From Hyaloscypha bicolor E (lineage: Eukaryota > Ascomycota > Leotiomycetes > Helotiales > Hyaloscyphaceae), in NCBI RefSeq assembly GCF_002865645.1, contig NW_020194691.1, positions 1,116,001 through 1,180,000 of the forward strand: DNA of 64,000 nt, written 5' to 3'. The translations under genes were made by a program, and so were the position numbers. How positions within the stretch are numbered: the stretch's first letter is position 1; every line of letters begins with the position of its first letter. Positions 1-13,179 of this stretch are shown piece after piece. The notes under the pieces were generated by a model, which was not told the origin of the DNA, searched no databases, and saw only the letters and a program-made list of their open reading frames with translations.

Positions 1-3000
1 TTATAGCTATAAAAAGCCTAGATATATAAAAAGTACCTATCCTAACTTTAATAAAGTTATACTTATTAAAGAGAATTATTTAGAGAGAGCTAATAATTTA
101 GGGATAAATAACGAGAATACTAACTCTTACTTATTATCTAATAAGGAATATAATATTAATAAGTCGGGAAAAGTCTAGCTCTAGGTATAGAAATAGCTCT
201 TCTAAAATAAGAACTTTACTAAGAACCCATAGATCTCACTTAGCTAATTAGCGGGAATTAGTTCTTTATTAATTATTAAGTATATTAGAAAGGCAAAACT
301 ATAACTTTCTAATACTTAGTAAATACTAAAGCAAATATATATATTCTAATTAACTAAAAGCATATTTGCTCCCTAATAAAAGTATTATAAATGCCTTTAT
401 ATAAACTTAAAACTCTTATTTCCTTATAAGGTTTTAATAAATAACCTAGTAAAGCTATTTAATATATAGCTATTATAGATCTAGCTATTAATTAGTATTT
501 TTAAACTCGATAATACCTGCTTACTACTAATCTTGGCTCTTATAATATAATCCTGGAAAGAAAATAGCTAGTAAAGTATAATGTTTTACTAGACTATTAA
601 TAGAATTAACTCTATTAGCTAGAGAACTACAAGACAAATTAACCGGGCCTTATTTAGAAAATCTAATATTTTAATAAGAAATATTAAAAAGATAACTACT
701 TTAAAGATACTCTAACTAGGATCCTAAAAGAAACTAGTAAAACCAGACCTGAGAAGTAAAAGAATATACTTCTTATTTTTCTATAAGATGTTTTTATAAG
801 AAAAGCTAAATACCAGGCAAGAAAGAAAAAGCTAGACCTTAATACTTTCGAAATAGTTAAGCTACTAGACTATTTCTGCTATTTTATTAGAGTAACTACT
901 TTCTAATTAAATACTAAAAACCCCGGTAACTTAGTCGGATTAGTTACTATTAATGAGATTAATTATATACTTAAGAAATAGAGTTATAAATTAAAGAGAT
1001 ATCTATTATTACTTATAGTAATTAGATAACTAATACTATAGCTTGCCGGATACTATACTTAAACTAGTAACCTAATATATTTCCTGGATATAAATAAATC
1101 CAATATTCTTAATAATATACTATCTTTTAATCCTAAAGAACTTTAAAAGCTCCGGGTATTTTTCCCTATATAGCTATATAATATAGCTAGGGCATTCTCT
1201 AAGAAAGCGGCGGGTGAGCTTCCCTAGTCTTGACTCTTTAACTATAAGCTCCGTTTTAATAGATTAGACTTCTTAATAAAAATAGCCTATCTTTATAAGA
1301 TAAGCTCTAGTAAACTCGAAAAAATAAGAAAGTATTTTATTAAGAACCTGAAAAAGAGTTTTATTAAGCTATCTAAATTCTCTTTCTTATTACTAGTCTT
1401 ATTTATTAAAAAGAAAGATAATAGCCTATAATTTTATATTAATTATTAATAGCTAAATACTATAATAAAAAAGAACTACTATTTCTTATTACTTATTACC
1501 GAGACTCTTAACTAATTAGCTAAATTATTAGTATTTATTAAATTAGATATTTAATATGCTTTTAACCGAATTTATATAGAACTAGCTTCTATAATATAGA
1601 TAGCTTTTAGGATAAGATATGAATTCTTTAAACCGGTAGTTCTATTATTTGGATTTTATAATAGTCTAGTAATTTTCTAGTAATATATTAATACTATTCT
1701 AATAAACTATTTAGATAACTTTTACTTAGCTTATATTAATAATATACTAATCTTTTCTAAAAATAAGAAAAAAGTATTAATAATATATTAGAATAATTTT
1801 ATAGAAGCTCTAGAATATTAGATTATAAGTTAATATCTATAAATACGAATTTGAAGTCTCTAAGATAATATTTTTAGGATTTATTATCTCGGATTAAGAT
1901 ATATAAGTAAATTCTACTAAAATTTCTATTATCCGAAACTAGTACTAACCTATAATAAAAAGAGATATATAGTTATTTTTGGGCTTCTATAACTTCTATT
2001 ATAGGTTTATTTAAGCCTATAAATATATTTCCTATTCCCTAAACCGTCTAACTAAAAAGAATATTTCGCTAAAGTTTATACTTAATAAAATCTAGCTAGA
2101 TGCCTTTAATTAGCTTAAAGATCTACTTCTTTTTACTCTTATACTTCTTTATTTTAAATATAATAAGGAAACCCGCCTGGAAACTGACTATTTAGATCTA
2201 GCTACTATAGGTATACTCTTTTAAAAAAGCCTAGAGAATGAATAATAATACCCGGTCTCGTTTTACTTTAAAGCTTTTTAAGAAGCTAAAAGCTACTATA
2301 AAGTTTATAATAAGAAATTCCTTGCTATTATTTAAGGATTCTGGAAATAGTAAATAGAACTAATTAGCTTGCCTAATTTTCTAATTATTACTAACTATAA
2401 AGCTCTCGAGTATTTTAGTACTAAGAGGCTCTTAAATAAATAATAAATCTAATAAATAAGTTTTCTATTATAATTTTATTACTAGATTACTTATTAGCCA
2501 GGTAAAAATAATACTATTACTAATATCTTATCCCGAAAAAACAAGCTTATACTAACCCAGAAGCAGGCTAAGAAAGCTAAAAGAACTAGATAAGTTATCT
2601 TATTAGATCTAATTCTCGCTTTTACTAAGATAATAAATATGGCTTATATTTTTACTAAAATAAAAGAAATAAATGAGCTATTTATTATAGTCGAAGTTCT
2701 ATAAGCTAATTAGATAGACCTAGCCCTAGAGAATAAATATAAGAAAGCCCGAGAGAATACGGAACTATAAGAAATATTAAATAGCTATATACTTTATAAT
2801 AAAAGACTTATTATATTAGATAAATATAATAATCTATAAACTAGGCTCCTATAATAAATTCATAATATAATAACTACTATATATCCCGGTTAAAATAAGA
2901 CAAAAATCCTAGTTCGGAGACTTTACTAATAGCCTATTCTTTCTATAAATATTAACTACTTTATAGTAAACTATTACGAATATTAAAGGTCTTATAAGCT

Positions 3001-4170
3001 AAGAGACAAAATACTAGGCCTATTATATCTATTACCGGTTTTCCTGAGAATATGGGACGATTTATCTATAGACTTCTATATTCCTGGCTTTATAAATAAG
3101 AGATATAATAATATATAAGCCTACTAATAACTAAGAATACTATAGCCAGGATTACTACTAGCCTATTTTATTATTATATCTAGTAATTCCGAGGATTTTT
3201 CTTTACTATTATAAATAACTAAGGACCCTAATTTATTTTAGACTTTATAAATAAACTATTAAGATTAACTAGAATTAAGCTAAAGCTCTTAATTACGGAA
3301 TATGCCTAAACTAATAGATAAACAGAAATTATTAACTAGATTATTAATATCTGACTTTGCTTCTTTATTAATTATTTCTAGAATAATTAGGTAAATTTAC
3401 TTCTAGTACTTAATACTATAGGTACTGCCTACTTATATGAATTAACCGGCTTATTTCCCTTAATAATTAACTATAAATATAAACCTAGGCTAAACTTTAA
3501 CTAGATATTACTAATAATAGAGTTTAAAATACTAAGAAAGAAACTTAATTAGGAGAAAGTATAATAGTAGGCTAAGAGAATTAATATTACTATTAATTAT
3601 ACCCGAGAATATATAGTAGTAACTTAGGAGTATTAAGCCAAGTAAGCTAATAAGAAATAGTAAGGACCGGACTTTAGTTCAGGAGATATAGTCTATATAA
3701 TTAAAAAGATATAAAAAACAGACTATTCGTCTAATAAATTAAACTATTCTCTTACTAAATCATTTAAGATTAATAAAATAGTCGGCTATTTATATTAATT
3801 AGATCTTTTCTTATTATATAGGATTTGGCTAATTTTTTATATAAATAGACTTTATAAGAATTCTACTAACCCACTACCTGGCCAGACTAATAAAGAGCCT
3901 AATTTTACTAAAGTTAATAGCAAACTCGAATAAGAAATTAAAAAGATCCTTTCTTCTAAGGTACTTTATAGTAAGCTTTATTATAAAGTTAGATAAAAGA
4001 AATGAAATATAAATAATAAATAGTACCTTATATTAAACTTTAAGAACTTAGTACTTAAACTATATAAATTTTATAAGTAGAACCCTGGTAAAGCAGGACT
4101 TCTTATCTAGCTAAATAAATGAATTCGGTATACTAAAGAGAATAATTTTAATAAAGACTACCCAGATAAT
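1..4170 (+). mobile_element. RIP-degraded Gypsy-type LTR retroelement, pol portion, cut by window start
   Basis: Conceptual translation of the + strand, ignoring TAA/TAG, follows a Gypsy pol in order. The reverse-transcriptase active-site box reads Y-I-N-N at 1732-1743, where the family has Y-x-D-D; both Asp codons became Asn by G-to-A. RNase H-like sequence follows at about 2.1-2.5 kb and integrase-like sequence at about 2.8-3.7 kb. A chromodomain-like end lies at about 3.95-4.13 kb, with the box KLYYKVR followed by a Lys-Lys stretch. CA and TG dinucleotides are nearly absent and most Gln codons read TAA or TAG, as expected from RIP. The 5' part lies outside the window and I could not define an LTR, so the right limit is approximate. 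The element is not functional. Confidence 0.8.
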
Positions 4171-7100
4171 AATAAATCTTAATAATAAGGCCTTTATAAC
4201 TAGAGAAAAAAAAGAAAAACCTAGATATTTCCCGGGTTTTATCTAAACTCTAGTATATTTCCTTTATTTTACTATATTAGTACCTATTCTCTTTTCTAGA
4301 AATCTGAGTAAAATACCTTTCTTTATTATACTAGATTATACTTTATTATCTAGGCAAATTATAAAAATAAAAAAAAGTAAATTCTCAAAACTAAACCAAA
4401 AGTAAATACTTACCTATATTAGTTCGAAATATTATTAAAAATTAAGGGAAATCTTCCTAACTACTTTAATCTTTATAACCTTAACTATTTATACTACTAC
4501 TACTGCCTTAATAAAACTATTAATAAAGATAAAATAGATAAGAAATCCCGGTAATATATTATCTATAGCTAGACTAAGTAAGGCTACTTGCCAGATCCTA
4601 GATAACTTGAGTAATAGTAGCGGTATCTCAAGTTTAGTAATTATTATTATTATTAATATAATTACCGGCCAAATTACCTTTATAAACGAAAATAGTAATT
4701 CCCTTACCCAAAAATAGGTTAATATATAAAATACGGCCCGTACTATTCTTGAGAATATATCTAAAATTACTATAGAGAATATCTTAGTAGAATATTCTAA
4801 GAATAATAAAATAGAGGTTTTAGTTACTAGTAATAATAAGTCTAATAATTAAATAGGCAGAATAAATAGTACTAATAAGGGCTACCTAATTAATCTTATA
4901 GAATTAAATACTAAGAAGGCAAAAAAGAATAAGGCTAGCTCATCTAAGAAATATAAGATATTAGATAATAATAAGAATTCTAATAATAAAAAGACTAAGA
5001 ATAAAAAAACATCTAGTAATAAAAGAAACTCTAACTATAATAAAGGTAGCTAAACTAGTATTAAGACACCTATTATAACCAGAAAACGTATAGTACTAAG
5101 TAATAGTTATTATATAAAGTACTAGTCTGAAATTAAGAGCTAGTAAATAATCCTAAAGGCCAAATTAAAGAAGTAATACCCTATAGATATTAATAAATTA
5201 GTAAATAATACTATTTAGAAAGTCGGAAAATCCCTTAGAAGCTTCTATAAAACTAAAATCATATAGCTTAAGGCCCGGGGATTTAATAATAAAGTAGCTC
5301 AAGTAAATACCCTTAATATATAAGTCTTTACTATAGAGAAATAACTTGAGAATATATATATTAAGCTCGAGAAGGCCTAGAAATTAATTAAGTAGCTCAG
5401 AAATAGTATAATTAAGCCAAATACTACTACTCTAACTAAGAAAAAAGGTAAGCAAGCTACTATATTAAAGCCTATATTAATAAATAGACTCGATCTACTA
5501 TCCTTATTTAAAGACTGCCTAATAATAATAGTTCTAATATTAGCCATAGCCTATATAGTACTCCTAGACTATATTATTAATATGAGTATAGGCATAATAC
5601 AAGTAACGGATACTAAGAACTAGCCGGAATATACTAGAAATTAGGTTATTCTGGCAGAGTCAAGACTATACTTTAATTATAAATAAGCTATAGAGATTAG
5701 ATAAAATAGGATTAATAGCCATTATTTTCTCTTTTTTCTTTTCTATACTATAGCTAAATAATTCCCTAAATAAGGGTATTTAGACTTCTCTTTAGAAAGA
5801 GGGTAATATAATAGCTAGTATAAGAATATAATCTACTAAGGACAGGATATCGGAAATAGGCACAAAACGAAGCTAAGCCAGAATTACTTGAACGGAATAA
5901 TATTAAAGGTTAAGGCATTCTCCCTACTTTATTTCATAGCTTAGTATTTTCTAATATATGAGATTCTTTAAACTTTAAGCCTTTAACTATTATATTAATC
6001 CCGCCGTTACAAAAAGAGCCTAAAAAGCCTATATTAACTACTTTTATTAAATATATATTCCCTTATAAATATAAATAATATTTTATAAAGACTAAAAATC
6101 TTTTAATTATTAAGTACTTTAATTATAACGAGTTTGGCTATTATATTAAATACTATCTGGTTTTATATAATAAGGAAATTAAGGTAGCTCTTTCTAGAAT
6201 TAAGCCGAGCTTAGTTTCTATTTTACTAAAATATATTATTCTAGTAAAGTATTTAGAGAATTTAAGCTCTAATTCTAGTATAAAACCGGGAAACAAGTAT
6301 TTCTAAAGAAAATTTCTATTTTAAGAACTTATAATATAAATTTAGTAAAAATTAATATAACTTATTTAATAGAAGAAAATACTTTTATAATATCCTATAT
6401 TATTAATATAAATAGATTAGAAATTAAGTCTTTTTCTCTTATTAATACTAGAGCTAATAGTTATACTTTTATTAATATAAAGCTTATTTAGCTTATAAAA
6501 TAATTCTTAGAAATAGAACTATAATTCTTTTTTTTATCTTATATTATATATAGTTTTAATAAAAAGCTAGCTAAGTTTATTAAGAAATATATAGAAGTCT
6601 TATTTCTAATTAATAAATAAAGTATTAATATATCTATAATTATTCTAAATCTTAGAAATTATAATATTATCTTTAATAGAAAATAAGTAATATATATTAA
6701 TATTCTAGTTAATTATAGAAGATATAGGCTTATATAGCTAAATAATAAACCTAAATCTATATAATTCGATTATATTATTAGTACTTTATAATAATAGCTA
6801 GAGAAGTAACTTAATAAGAAATATTAAAAGAATACTAATTAATAAGATTCTATTATAAGCTATTTCTAGAAATCTTTTATTCTAAAGCGGTTTTCTTTTT
6901 TTTAGACTAATTAGAAGGAATTATATAAAACTATAGAAAAGGAACTTTTATAGCCTAATTAAAATATAATACTTAAATAAAAGCTAAAGAAGCAAAAAGA
7001 AGTTCTTAATAAAAAGTAAATATTAGATCTAGCTATTCTTATTTTTATAGTATTTAATTATATAACTAAGAAAGAAAATATTATTATTAATTAAATCTTT

Positions 7101-8300
7101 ATTTATAAAATTAATAAAGAGCTTAAAGCTCAAAAAAAAGAAGCTTAAGCTTTTAATAGCTAATTACTCCTAAATAAATAAATAAATAAATAAATAAAGA
7201 TTATTAATTAGTACTTTAATTAGATATTATACTTATATATTAATTATTATTAGAATAACTAGAATAAATAAATTACTATAATTAATTATTAATAAGCTTT
7301 CCTTTAATATAAAACTATTAGCTAGTTTCTATTTATAACTAAAAAAGGCTATAAGCCTTATATTTCTCTAAACTAGAACTTTCTTATTAAAGCTAACTTA
7401 CCTAAGAAGAAGCTAAATAGAAATAAAGCTAAAGTATTAGTAAATTAATTATATAAATTATAATAACTTACCTAAGGCTATATAAAATAAGTATAGAAAT
7501 AATATATAGTATAAGCTAATAAGTATTACTATCTAATTAATTTTAAAGTCGGAAATAAAATATAAGTTATTATAAAATACTAGAAATCTAATTATTTGAA
7601 CTAGAAGCTAGAAAATTAAATAAAGAGCCTATTTGAGATTCTAGAATAATATAGCTACTTATTTCTTCTAAAACTACTAGAAATTATAAAAATATATCTA
7701 GTTTTCTATATAAAGAAGCTATAAAAAAACTTCTAGAATTCTTTATTAGATTAAGTAAACCCGGAATTACTTTTATTAATACTAGAAAATAATAAATAAA
7801 AGTATAGTATTAAATGAGTTATTATAATTAAGCTAGTAAAAAATAGGCTAAAGTATAGAATTTAGTAAGTTAGTTAGAATAAAAATCTAGTATAATATCT
7901 AGCTTTAGTACTAAGTAATAGCCTTCTAGTTTTATAAAGTTTCTATAATAATAATATTAATATATTAGAACCTTTATAAAACCTATAATACTAGCTAGAT
8001 TATATAAAAAATAATACTTATCTAAAACTATATAGAAATAATAATAAATTCTTCTAGATTATATAGTAAAGGCACTAGCCTTTTATATATAATATTTATA
8101 TCCAAAATACTAGTTTTATTTTAGGAAAGAATATAGTATAAAATTAGATAAATTAATAGCTTTTATAAAGCCCGGGAATAAGCTTATTATAAAAAAGGAA
8201 ATAATATTATAATTTCTAGATATCCGGTATCTAAGATATCTTACTAAATATTAGATACTTCCTAGATATATATAATATAGCTACTTTACTAGGGAAATAT
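4171..8300 (+). mobile_element. Second RIP-degraded Gypsy-like retroelement relic
   Basis: A retropepsin-like box is visible near 6441-6480, reading I-N-T-R-A-N where the family has an Asp-Thr-Gly-Ala core. Upstream, at about 4.4-6.2 kb, lies Lys/Asn-rich sequence that could be gag. Downstream, at about 7.55-7.83 kb, is sequence like the C-terminal end of an integrase (VFYIKKL, then an NPEP-like stretch). I find no reverse transcriptase between them, so this copy is probably internally deleted. There are stops throughout. LTRs and exact limits were not found, and more than one element may be present. Confidence 0.55.
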
Positions 8301-8689
8301 ACTTGAAATATATTAGAGATATTTAGAAAGCTAAGTTTCTTTAGAACTAGTATATTATAGGATATATATATTTCCTTATAGCCTCTTATATTCTAGTTTT
8401 CTCTTTCTTAGCTTTAAATTATTTTTATAAGAAATCTTTTATTTTATTTTTTAAACCCTAAAAATTATACTTATAATACTTATATAATTAGTAAAAAGAT
8501 TTACTAGCTAATTACTTAAATTATTTAACTACCCAAAATTACTATTTTTAAAAAATTGTAATTTAATACTTATATAATATTTTATTACTAAATTAATTAT
8601 TTTCTAAAGCTTTTTTAGTTCTTTAATATATTTATAAAAAAAATTACTATATTAAATTTCCTAATAATTCTAATAAGTTCTTTAAAAAT

Positions 8690-10300
8690 ATATAATTATA
8701 GATAGCCTATAATAATTATCTCGAGTATAATACTAGTAAGAAAGCTAAATCTATTCGAAAATATATAAGAGAATATAAAATTATATATGAAATTTTTTAA
8801 GATTAAATTAATAAAGCAAAACTAAAGAAATAAGATCTAGTAATAAGATAATAATTATTAGAGAAGTAAGAAGTAGTTATTTAGTATTATATTCGAAAAT
8901 TAGAAATATAGAACTAGCCCCTAATAATTTATTAGGTTTAAAAAATAATAATTAAATTACTAAAAATATAAAAAAAAGATCTAAAAAAGAATTCTCTTAA
9001 AATAAATTAGTATTAAGATTTCCTAAATTATTATTCCGATTTCAAATCTCGAATTATATTATTTCTTAATAAAGATCAAATTATTATAAAGAATCTAGAA
9101 TAAATTACAAGATATTTTAAGTTCTTTTATATAAAGAAAATATAATATAATATATATAATAATAATATTTATAATATAGATAAGAAAAGAATAATAATAG
9201 AAATACTAGCTAAAATATAGATTATTTATTTTAGGAAAACTAAAGCTCCTAAGATTATATAATAAAGTAATTAAAAATAGGTTTTATTAATTAAGTATAT
9301 ATTTTTAGATAAACAAATTCTTAGTTTATATATTATTTTTAAAACTAAGGTTCTCTTTAAGAATTAGATTAAGATATTATTTACTAAATATATTTATATT
9401 TCTAAGAAAAATTAAATAAATAATAAGCTTTATATTAAGTAATTTAAAAAATATTTAAACTAGAAATATTAAAATCAAAAAAAGAAAAATATAAAATACT
9501 TCTTTTTAATAGCTATAATTCTTATATAATACTAGAAATAATAAGATTTTATAAAGAGAAAAAAATAATTCTTTTTTATTTTTTAGTCTATTTAATTTAT
9601 ATTTTTTAATTATATAATATAGGAGTTTTTAGGCCCCTAATATATTTGTATTATATATATTTTATAAAAAAAACTCGTTAGAATATAATATTATTTTCTT
9701 TTAAAGAAAGTATAGTCTTTTTCTATTTAATTCCGAAATTATTATTAGTATATTACCTATAATAATTTTATAAAAAAAAGAAAATATATAAAAGCTTTTA
9801 TATTTTCTTTTTTTTCTATTTCTCGTTTTCTTATTTTATTTAGTTAATTAATTATATCTAGTAATTTATTTTCTTTAATTATTATAACTCTAGAGAATAT
9901 TACTAATATTAAAGCTATTCTTAAAATTAATAAAGAGATTAATAATAAGCTTAATAGAGTTCTTATTTATTAATTAATAATTTAAGCCTTTTAAATTAAT
10001 ATATAAAAGCATTTCTAAAATCTTTAGCTTATAGTTTAAAAGCTTATAAATTCAGCTATTATAATAATTACTAATACTATTCTCTTTTAAATAATTAATA
10101 AAGAGCTAATTAATATAACTAATAAGTATAAGAACTAGAAAAAAGTATTAAAAAAATAAAAACAAAATTATAAATATAAGAATAATAAATATTAAATTAA
10201 TAGAAAAGATATTTAAAGTAAAAGCAATTAAAAAGAAATAAATAAAAGAAAAGCATATAAAGAAAAAGAAACTAAAGGCTTTATATAAATTATAAAAAGT
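8690..10300 (+). mobile_element. RIP-degraded Fot1/Pogo-type (Tc1-mariner superfamily) transposase
   Basis: Ignoring stops, the translation follows a Pogo/Fot1 transposase. A CENP-B-like DNA-binding part with an I-Q-Y-Y-I-R-K-L stretch lies near 8.88 kb. The DDE core starts at about 9.17 kb with Y-N-I-D, which probably holds the first catalytic Asp. Phe/Leu/Ile-rich sequence at about 9.49-9.54 kb corresponds to the second catalytic region, where the Asp is not preserved. The box L-V-R-I follows near 9.68 kb, then a basic C-terminal tail up to about 10.3 kb. Frequent TAA/TAG codons and loss of CA/TG make it a RIP relic. I could not locate terminal inverted repeats or the TA duplication by eye. 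Confidence 0.7.
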
Positions 10301-12500
10301 ATTTTATAATTATATTTTTAATAATTTTCGAAAATAAAGCTTTAATTTATTTTAAAAAATTAATAATTTTAATACTTTTATAATTTAATTATTAAAGCTA
10401 CTAAAGCTATTTATTAATATAGCTATAATTATTAATAGTTATATAATATAATTATATAATATAAAAATAACTAGAAATAATAAAATATAAATAATAATTA
10501 TATAATCTCATATTATATTAGTAATTTAACTAGTAGCTAGTTTTTATTAGGCTTAGTAAATTTAGGAATTATATATTAATATTATAATATTATAATTCCT
10601 ATTTCTAAATAATAACTTTACTAACTTATATAAATAATATTTTATAATTATATAATAATATTTTATATTTCTAATAAACTAATACTAATTAGTTTATATA
10701 TATAAATTAAATAATAAGAAGAATTAAGCTATACTTATTTAAAATTTAGTTTCTTAAAAATAAAGCTATTATTTTATATTAAAGAGAAAATAACTAGTAA
10801 TTACATTTACTTATAATTTAGTTTTATAAAAAGAAAAAGATATTTAATTTTATTAAGGCCTAACTAAATTATATTAAAAAAAAGAAATAATTATTATTTT
10901 TATTTATAATTTAGTTTTATAAAAAGAAAAAATACTTATTCTTATTAATTACTAAATAATTAATTATTTAACTATCTAATTATTTTATAAAACTATCTTT
11001 TTTATAAAAAATTACTTTTCTTATAATTACCTAAATATCTAAGGCTCTTGAGTTTTAGAACTATTAAGTTTTCCCGAAATCTCAATATTTTATTTCTTAA
11101 ATTTCACTTTCTAAATTTCTTATTATAAATGAAATTTTTACCTCAAATATAATAACTCTTACCTATTTATCTTATAAATTACTCTTCTTTTTACGAATTT
11201 ACTTTCCTTATTAATTTACTATATCTCGAACTAGATATAAGCCTATAGAATATATAATAATAGAACTTATTATAATAAATAATTTCTTTATTAGATTTAT
11301 TTAATCTAATTATTTTATACTTATAAGAACTAATAATTTCAAGGAAATAATAATGAAATAAAGATATAGAATTAATCTAGATACTATTATAATATATAAA
11401 ATATCTGAGTTTTTAGATATTAAGCTATTTTAATATATTTTTTATAAAATAGTTAATAATAACTTTTAGAAGCTATTTAAATATAACTTTAAGAACTTTA
11501 TTTATTAAAGAAACTTTAATAAGCTTAAACTCCCGGAAATACTATACTTATATAAGGTTCTTTAATATAATAATATATATATATAATAAAATACTAGTAT
11601 TTTTATTATTATAATTACTTTATTTTTTATTATTAAGGAAAATATATAATATAATTAGATAAATAAAGATTTATTAATAGCTAGATTAGATCTTATTAAG
11701 GAACTAATTTTATTAGGCTTTATTACTTTTACTAAGAATAAATATCTAGAATTTATTATTTTTAATATTCTTATATTATTATTACTTTTTCTATTATTAT
11801 ATTCTATATCTTTATTAGATTTATATACTAGTATAAAAGCTCTAGAAATAAATAGTATATTATTACTAATCTTATTACTTTTACTAGTTCTATTATTATT
11901 ATTATAATTATATTTAAATATTTCCTAAATATCTTTAATTATAAGACTTATTAGAAAAGTTATTAAGATTTATATTAAAGAATAAAAATATAATAGATCT
12001 AATAGTAATTTTAATTATAAACTTATTATTTTCTTTAATATTTACTAATATATAAAGCTTTTATAAGAAATACTAATATAAGCTTTTTTTTATTATACTA
12101 AAGAAACTAGCTCAAGACTATTTCTATAATAACTAGCTCTTTTAATATATATATAAAGAGACTTATATTAATATCTATAGCTTTTTTAAAGGCCCTAAAT
12201 TCAAATATTAAAATTTAGATATATAAAATACTATTATATTAGCTTTTATAATAACTAAATTCCCGGGAAAAAATAGCTTTTAAAACTATTTAATTACTTT
12301 ATTTAATAACTAGACGGCAAACTAGCTACTATTTTCGGCTAGTTTTATTACTATTTTCTATAGCTAACTTGCCAAAATCTCATACTGCCCTAGTACTCGT
12401 ATATCTTATAGCCAAGGCAGTATAATAGTAGAGACCCCTAGCTAACCTGCTATAGGAATACTAAAGAAAGTAAGTAAGTCAGGTTATTATTTAGAACTAC
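10301..12500. other. AT-rich RIP-degraded spacer, no gene recognised
   Basis: The composition is that of the flanking transposon relics and no frame stays open. A roughly 28-bp direct repeat (an Ala/Thr-rich stretch around TTTAGTTTTATAAAAAGAAA) occurs near 10,809 and 10,900. From about 12.31 kb GC content rises slightly. No protein family was recognised. Confidence 0.6.
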
Positions 12501-12913
12501 TTCTCTTATCTTTATTTAATATTTTCTGAGAAGAAAAGTAGAAAATGGCTGCCTATTATTCTTTAAATAACCTAAAATAGTAGCTATCCTATATCTTTAC
12601 TTATTCTCTTTCTCTTTTCTATCTTCTTTTCTCTAAGCCTCTTATACTTAATTATTATTATCTCATACTCTATCTCTCTCTTCTCCTGCTTATTACTATT
12701 ACTTAGGTAGCAGGCTCCTTTTTTATATCTTCGGCCTTACTTCTTTACTTTTAATTATTACTACTATTATCTTCTTTAATTAATCTAGTTAATATATATT
12801 ATTACTAATAGCTAATACTAAGCTCTTTCTTCTCTTTCTATAGTAATGAATTAGATATCGAGAGCTATTTTAATATAGGAAATAAGTAAGAGAAGACTAA
12901 TACTAAGACCGAG

Positions 12914-13076
12914 CTAATAGATATTAATACTAATATTAATAGAAATAATAAGGCAGACCTATTAGATCTAAAATAGCTTATTATAGCAGATAATACTTAT
13001 ATTATACTAATAGATATTAATACTAATATTAACGGAAATAATAAGGCAGACCTACTAGATCTAAAATAGCTTACTA
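12914..13076 (+). repeat. Imperfect direct duplication, period 93 bp
   Basis: A block of about 70 bp starting CTAATAGATATTAATAC recurs at 13,007, giving a period of 93 bp, which is exactly 31 codons. The copies differ mainly by C/T and A/G changes, as RIP would produce. The duplication lies just upstream of the recombinase relic and may have been an in-frame repeat in its N-terminal part or in a neighbouring gene. Confidence 0.7.
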
Positions 13077-13179
13077 GAAAGGAAAATATTTATTTACTAG
13101 AATATTACCTTAACTAAAAGAATAACTCTAATAAATCCGAGAATAAAAATAAGAATTATACTAATAGTAGTTTCTTTTT

